A stretch of 64,000 bases of DNA from Hyperoodon ampullatus (Eukaryota; Chordata; Mammalia; Artiodactyla; Ziphiidae). The translations under genes and the position numbers were made by a program. The stretch lies in the NCBI GenBank assembly GCA_949752795.1, contig OX457062.1, forward strand, positions 94,167,777 through 94,231,776. The letters are read 5' to 3'. Below are positions 60,216 to 64,000 of this stretch, in pieces. The number at the start of each line of letters is the position of its first letter. Positions within the stretch are counted from its first letter, which is position 1. The notes beneath the pieces are model-generated. The model saw only the letters and a list, made by a program, of their open reading frames with translations, did not search any database and was not told the origin of the DNA.

Positions 60216-60715
60216 TGATTTCCCCCTATTCACCCAGTTGGTGAGACAGGGATTCTTGCCCACGAGTTAGGAAAATGGTGGAACACGTAACACCTGACAC
60301 CAGACAGATGCAACAGACAGGAGTTTATTAGTCACATATACTCACAGTCGGGGGAGAAGGACACTGCATGCCATTCAGGGCTGCATAGGGGTTGCACTTG
60401 GGAACAGAGTGAACACCAGGGGCTGTTGGGAGGCAAGCTTTGCAGTACCAAGTGGTTGAGGTGCCCCATGATTCCTAGGATGTGATTGGTGTGTTTGAAT
60501 AATTCCACCGGCTGTCAGGGAACTGAAAATTACTATTCAGGGACAAATAGGAACTGCACATGGTCCTCTTGATAGGGTGGGTTGTTTGGCTAGAGGACCT
60601 TATTCACAGGAACAGAGTGGGAAGGGGAAGTTGAGGTAGGGCCAGATGAGGCCCTCCTGATTTCACTAGGTGTCAAGGCAGCACATAATATTGGACCTGA
60701 ATTTTAGGCCTTACA
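60216..60715 (-). mobile_element. Solo endogenous-retrovirus LTR (class I-like), minus orientation
   Basis: On the minus strand it begins TGTAAGGCCTAAAATTC and ends near CCCCCTATTC...GGGGGAAATCA, with TG...CA termini. It contains CCAATCACATC and a polyadenylation signal AATAAA (complement of 60324-60329), followed by 'ctcctgtctgttgcatctgt', a typical R/U5 arrangement. No internal retroviral genes are present. It sits between L1 segments. No clear target duplication was found, so the ends are approximate. Confidence 0.65.
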
Positions 60716-61065
60716 CCATAGAACCATAGAAAGATCAACATAATTGATAAAACTCTAGCCTGACTGATCAGGAGAAAAGAGAGAAGACACAAATGACCAA
60801 TATCAGGAGTGAAAGAGGGAAAATCTCTCTAGATTCTACAGACATTTAAAAAACCTAAGGGAATATCATGAACAACTATATGCCAATAAATTCAGCAACT
60901 TAGATGAAATGGACATATTCCTTGAAACACAAGCTACACAAGTCACACAATAAGAAATAAATAATTTGACTATCCCTATATTTATTAAATAAACTAAATT
61001 AATAGTTTAAAAAAATCCTTTCTATAAAGAAAACTCCAGGAATGGCTTCACTAGTGAATTCTACC
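60716..61065 (+). pseudogene. L1 ORF2 fragment
   Basis: It contains 'agatcaacataattgataaa', 'gacacaaatgaccaatatca', 'gaacaactatatgccaataa' and 'ggcttcactagtgaattcta', as in L1 ORF2. Confidence 0.85.
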
Positions 61066-61458
61066 CATTGGTGTGCTGGTAAATGTTTCACCTGTGATTT
61101 TCCAAAGGGAAAAAAATTCCCTGGTTTGTAGCATTTGCCAGTTTCCACGGTGTAAATATTCCCACCATGACCAATTTCAGGTTACCAATGTGATGTCACT
61201 GATCATGGAGCTGGGAGAGATGTGCAGTAGAACACCACATGGATAAAATAGTCATAAATGTCCTCAAGAGCACTGCTACAAATAAAATGTAGCAAAAATA
61301 ATTAAGAAGTGATGCACAGTCATTCAGGATTTATTACCTTTGTTTTTAATATAATTTATTTAATTTTTAATAATGGCTGTATTTAACAACAGTTCACAAA
61401 ATTCCTAAAAATTTAACAGTAGGCTATCATGAGCCAATACAAGCCAGTTCTGGTATAC
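61066..61458. other. Unclassified insert between L1 ORF2 segments
   Basis: This stretch breaks the ORF2 match between 'gtgaattctacccattgg' and 'ctactaaacatttaagg'. It begins 'gtgctggtaaatgtttcacc' and ends near 'agccagttctggtatacc', which may be degraded inverted ends of a DNA transposon. I cannot name it. Confidence 0.4.
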
Positions 61459-61787
61459 CGATGATTCTACTAAACATTTAAGGTAAAAATAATACCAATT
61501 CTATAAATACTTTTATAGAAAATAAAAGAGGAACGAACATTTCCAAACTTACTTTAGGAGGCCAGCGTTACCTGGATACCAAAACCATACAAAGACATTA
61601 TAAGGAGAAAAAAAAAAGCTAAAACTACAAACCACCGTCACTCAAGAACATAGATACAGAAATACTTAACAAAATTTTGGCAAAGAAGTTTCAGCAATAT
61701 GTAAAAAGGATAACAAATCATGACCAAATGGCCTTTTTCCCAGGAATTCAAGGTTGTTTTAATATTCAAGAGTCAATCTATGCTTTA
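61459..61787 (+). pseudogene. L1 ORF2 fragment
   Basis: It contains 'ctggataccaaaaccataca', 'aagacattataaggagaaaa' and 'ccaggaattcaaggttgttt', as in the ORF2 RT region. Confidence 0.85.
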
Positions 61788-61792
61788 TCATA

Positions 61793-62076
61793 TGTGATAG
61801 ACAGAATATCCATTTCTTAATCCCAGAACCTGTGAATATGCTGCTTTCTGTAGCTTAAGAGATTTTGCAGATGTGATTAATTTAAGGATTTTGAGATGGA
61901 GTGGGATTCTCTCCTAGAGCCTCTAGAAGGAAGATAGCCCTGCCAACATCTTGACTTTAGCCCAGTAGGATCCATTTTGAACTTCAAACCTCCACATTGG
62001 TAAAATAATAAATCTGTATTGTTGTTAAGCCACTGTTTTTAAGCAGCAGGAGGAAACTAAGTAGAAAACTAACGCA
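61793..62076 (+). mobile_element. MLT1-type MaLR (ERVL) solo LTR with internal deletion
   Basis: It starts TGTGATAGACAGAATATCC and contains 'cccagaacctgtgaatatgc', 'gattttgcagatgtgattaa', 'tagagcctctagaaggaaga', 'gccctgccaacatcttgact' and an AATAAATCTGTATTG end. The usual middle is deleted after 'gattttgagatgg'. A probable 5-bp duplication TCATA/TCATT flanks it. Confidence 0.85.
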
Positions 62077-62385
62077 TCATTTAAACAGTCTTAAAAGAAA
62101 CAACATACAATCATGTCAATTGATGCAAAGGAAGTTTTTGACAAAATTCTACATAGACCCATGATAAAACTTTAGCAAACTAGGAATAGAAGGGAACTTA
62201 CACAACCTGAAAAGAAAGGATGTCTATAAAAATACCTAAATAAAGATGCTTAAAAATTTTTTTAAAAACAAAAAAAAAAACAACAAAAACAAAAAAAACA
62301 CACCTACAGCTAATATCATAGTTAGTGGTGAAAGAATGAATGTTTGCCCTCTCAGATCTGAAACAAGGCAAGGAAATCTGTAAAA
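62077..62385 (+). pseudogene. L1 ORF2 fragment (RT region)
   Basis: It contains 'tcaattgatgcaaaggaagt', 'ttttgacaaaattctacata' and 'aaactttagcaaactaggaa', then an A-rich expansion at 62260-62300 and 'gccctctcagatctgaaac'. Confidence 0.85.
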
Positions 62386-62712
62386 ACTATTCCCCCCTCC
62401 AGTTTTATTGAGATATACTTAGCACATAAGATTGTACTAGTTTAAGATGTATGACATAATGATTCGATGTATATATTGCAAAATGATCACCACAATAAAT
62501 TGAGTTAATTTATCCGTCACCTCACATAGTTACCTTTTTTGCTTGTGATGAGAATTTTAAGATCTATTCTCTTAGTAACTTTCAAATATACAATACATTA
62601 CGGTTAACTATAATAACTATGCTGTGTATTACATCCCCAGAACTTATTAATACTATAATTGGACATCTTGGCCACCTTCACCCATTTTTCCCATGCCCAC
62701 CCCCCTTTTATA
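62386..62712 (+). mobile_element. L1 3'-end fragment inserted in an older L1 ORF2
   Basis: It contains 'agttttattgagatatactt', 'atattgcaaaatgatcacca', 'agttacctttttttgcttgtg', 'ctgtgtattacatccccaga' and 'ccaccttcacccatttttcc'. These are in the order of old L1 3' UTRs. It separates two parts of a contiguous ORF2. Confidence 0.8.
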
Positions 62713-64000
62713 AATATTTCTATTCAACAGTGTACTGAGAATCCTAGGCAATGCAATAATTCAAGAAAAAGAAATAAAAGGCTCGTTGTTTTGAAGGGAA
62801 GATTCAATATTGTCTTTGTTTACAGTCAACATGATTGTCTATCTAGAGAATCTTAAGGAATCTACAGAAAAGTTAGGGTACTAGAACTAATAAGTAAGTT
62901 TGGCAAGATTTCATGATACAAGTTCAATATACAAAATGAATTGTATTTCTATAGACTAGAAACTAACAACTGGATATTTACATTAAAAGTAACATTTATA
63001 ATAGCATAAAAACATGAAACATTTAGGGGAAAATTAGCAAAATTTATACAGTACACTGAAAACTAAAAATTATTGCTGGGAGAAATTAAAGAAGATCTAA
63101 ATAAACAGAGAGATAGACCATGTTCATGAACCAGAACAATTGATATTGTTAAGATCTCAATTCTGCCCCAAATTAATCTATAGATCTAATGTATTCCCAC
63201 TCAAAATCCCAGCAGGATTTTTGAGAATTTCACAAGCTGATTCCAAAATTCATGTGGAAATGGAAAGGACAAGGATAGCTAGAAAAATTTTATGAAAAAC
63301 AAAGAACAAGGTTGGAGGAATTACTACCTGATTTCAAGACTTACAATAAAGTTACAGTAATTAAGACAGTGTATTATGGTGTAGAATAGAGATTTGGATC
63401 AGTGGAACAGAATAGAGCATCTAGAAATACTTACACATATACAGTTAATTGACTTTTCACAAGGGTGCCAAGCTAATTCAATGGGGGAAATGGCAGTCTT
63501 TTCAACAAATGGTGCTGGAATAATTGGATGTCTATATACAAGAAAAAACAATGACCCTTGTCTCACACCATAAACAACAACTTGAAATGGTGGGGCAAAG
63601 ACCTAAAATCTTTGTGATCTTGAGTTAGCCAAGATTTCTTAGATAGGACACAGAAAGCACAACCTCTCTCTAATGAGAAAAAAAAAATCAGTATTTTGGA
63701 CTTCATCAAAATGAAAACCTTTTGATTTTTAAAAAAGACATTGTTTAAAAAGTGAAAAGGCAAGCCACAATGGGGGAGAAAATATTGCAAATCATATATC
63801 TAATAAAGGACTTGGATCCAGAAAATACATGGAAAACTCTTCCCACTCAGTAGAAAGACAAATAACCTGGTTAAAAAGTGAGCAAAAGATTTGGAGAGAC
63901 ATTTCACCAATAAAGGTAAACAGAGCAAATGAGCATGTGAAAAGAAGCTCAACATCATTTGTCACTAGATAAACACAAATTAAAATTACACTGAGATACC
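62713..64000 (+). pseudogene. L1 ORF2 fragment, runs off the right edge
   Basis: It contains 'ctattcaacagtgtactgag', 'aatgcaataattcaagaaaa', 'actcaaaatcccagcaggat', 'caacaaatggtgctggaata', 'ggcaagccacaatgggggag' and 'aaaagaagctcaacatcatt'. The match runs from the RT domain to the C-terminal region. Stops are frequent. The 3' end lies outside the window. Confidence 0.88.

Noticed and set aside
55840..64000. Functional L1 reverse transcriptase
   Set aside because: No continuous ORF2 frame; stops and insertions throughout.

Overview
This window is nuclear DNA from a placental mammal, almost certainly a cetartiodactyl and most likely a whale or dolphin. The evidence is at least eight short, poly(A)-tailed, tRNA-derived SINEs of the CHR type. 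Most carry long, nearly perfect target-site duplications, and they sit alongside older full-length CHR-1-like copies and L1 3' ends of the artiodactyl type. Species-level assignment is an inference from repeat type, because there is no coding sequence here that would discriminate species.

One protein-coding gene is recognisable. The first three coding exons of OAF (out at first homolog) lie on the minus strand at 15346-15074, 1320-1186 and 295-115. All splice sites are canonical and the junction phases are 0, 0 and 1. The last coding exon lies off the left edge. The start codon sits inside a CpG island at about 15.0-15.9 kb, which holds the presumed promoter. Intron 1 is 13.75 kb and contains MIRs, a MER5-like hAT, an ERVL MLT2-type LTR with a 5-bp duplication, a truncated L1 3' end, and two compound microsatellites.

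From about 15.9 to 55.4 kb is GC-moderate to GC-rich intergenic DNA upstream of OAF. I see no exon in it. It holds many MIR fragments, MER5-like hATs, CHR SINEs, three L1 3'-end fragments, one LTR with a TATA box (about 35.8-36.4 kb), long polypyrimidine/G-quadruplex-prone tracts, and an isolated CpG-rich patch at 54.2-54.6 kb. In human, the next gene on this side of OAF is TRIM29, tens of kb away in divergent orientation. No TRIM29 coding sequence was found, so it should lie beyond the right edge.

From about 55.5 kb to the end, composition drops sharply to AT-rich and the DNA is almost entirely decayed L1. It consists of ORF2-like and ORF1-like stretches in the plus orientation, broken by CHR SINEs, a minus-strand LTR, an MLT1-type MaLR LTR, an unclassified insert and an L1 3'-end insert. 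I found no CRISPR array, bacterial feature, rRNA, genuine tRNA gene or clearly new biological system. The most unusual items are a retroposed insertion with two poly(A) runs nested in a hAT element, the distal CpG-rich patch, and a Z-DNA-prone CA/CG tract just inside OAF.
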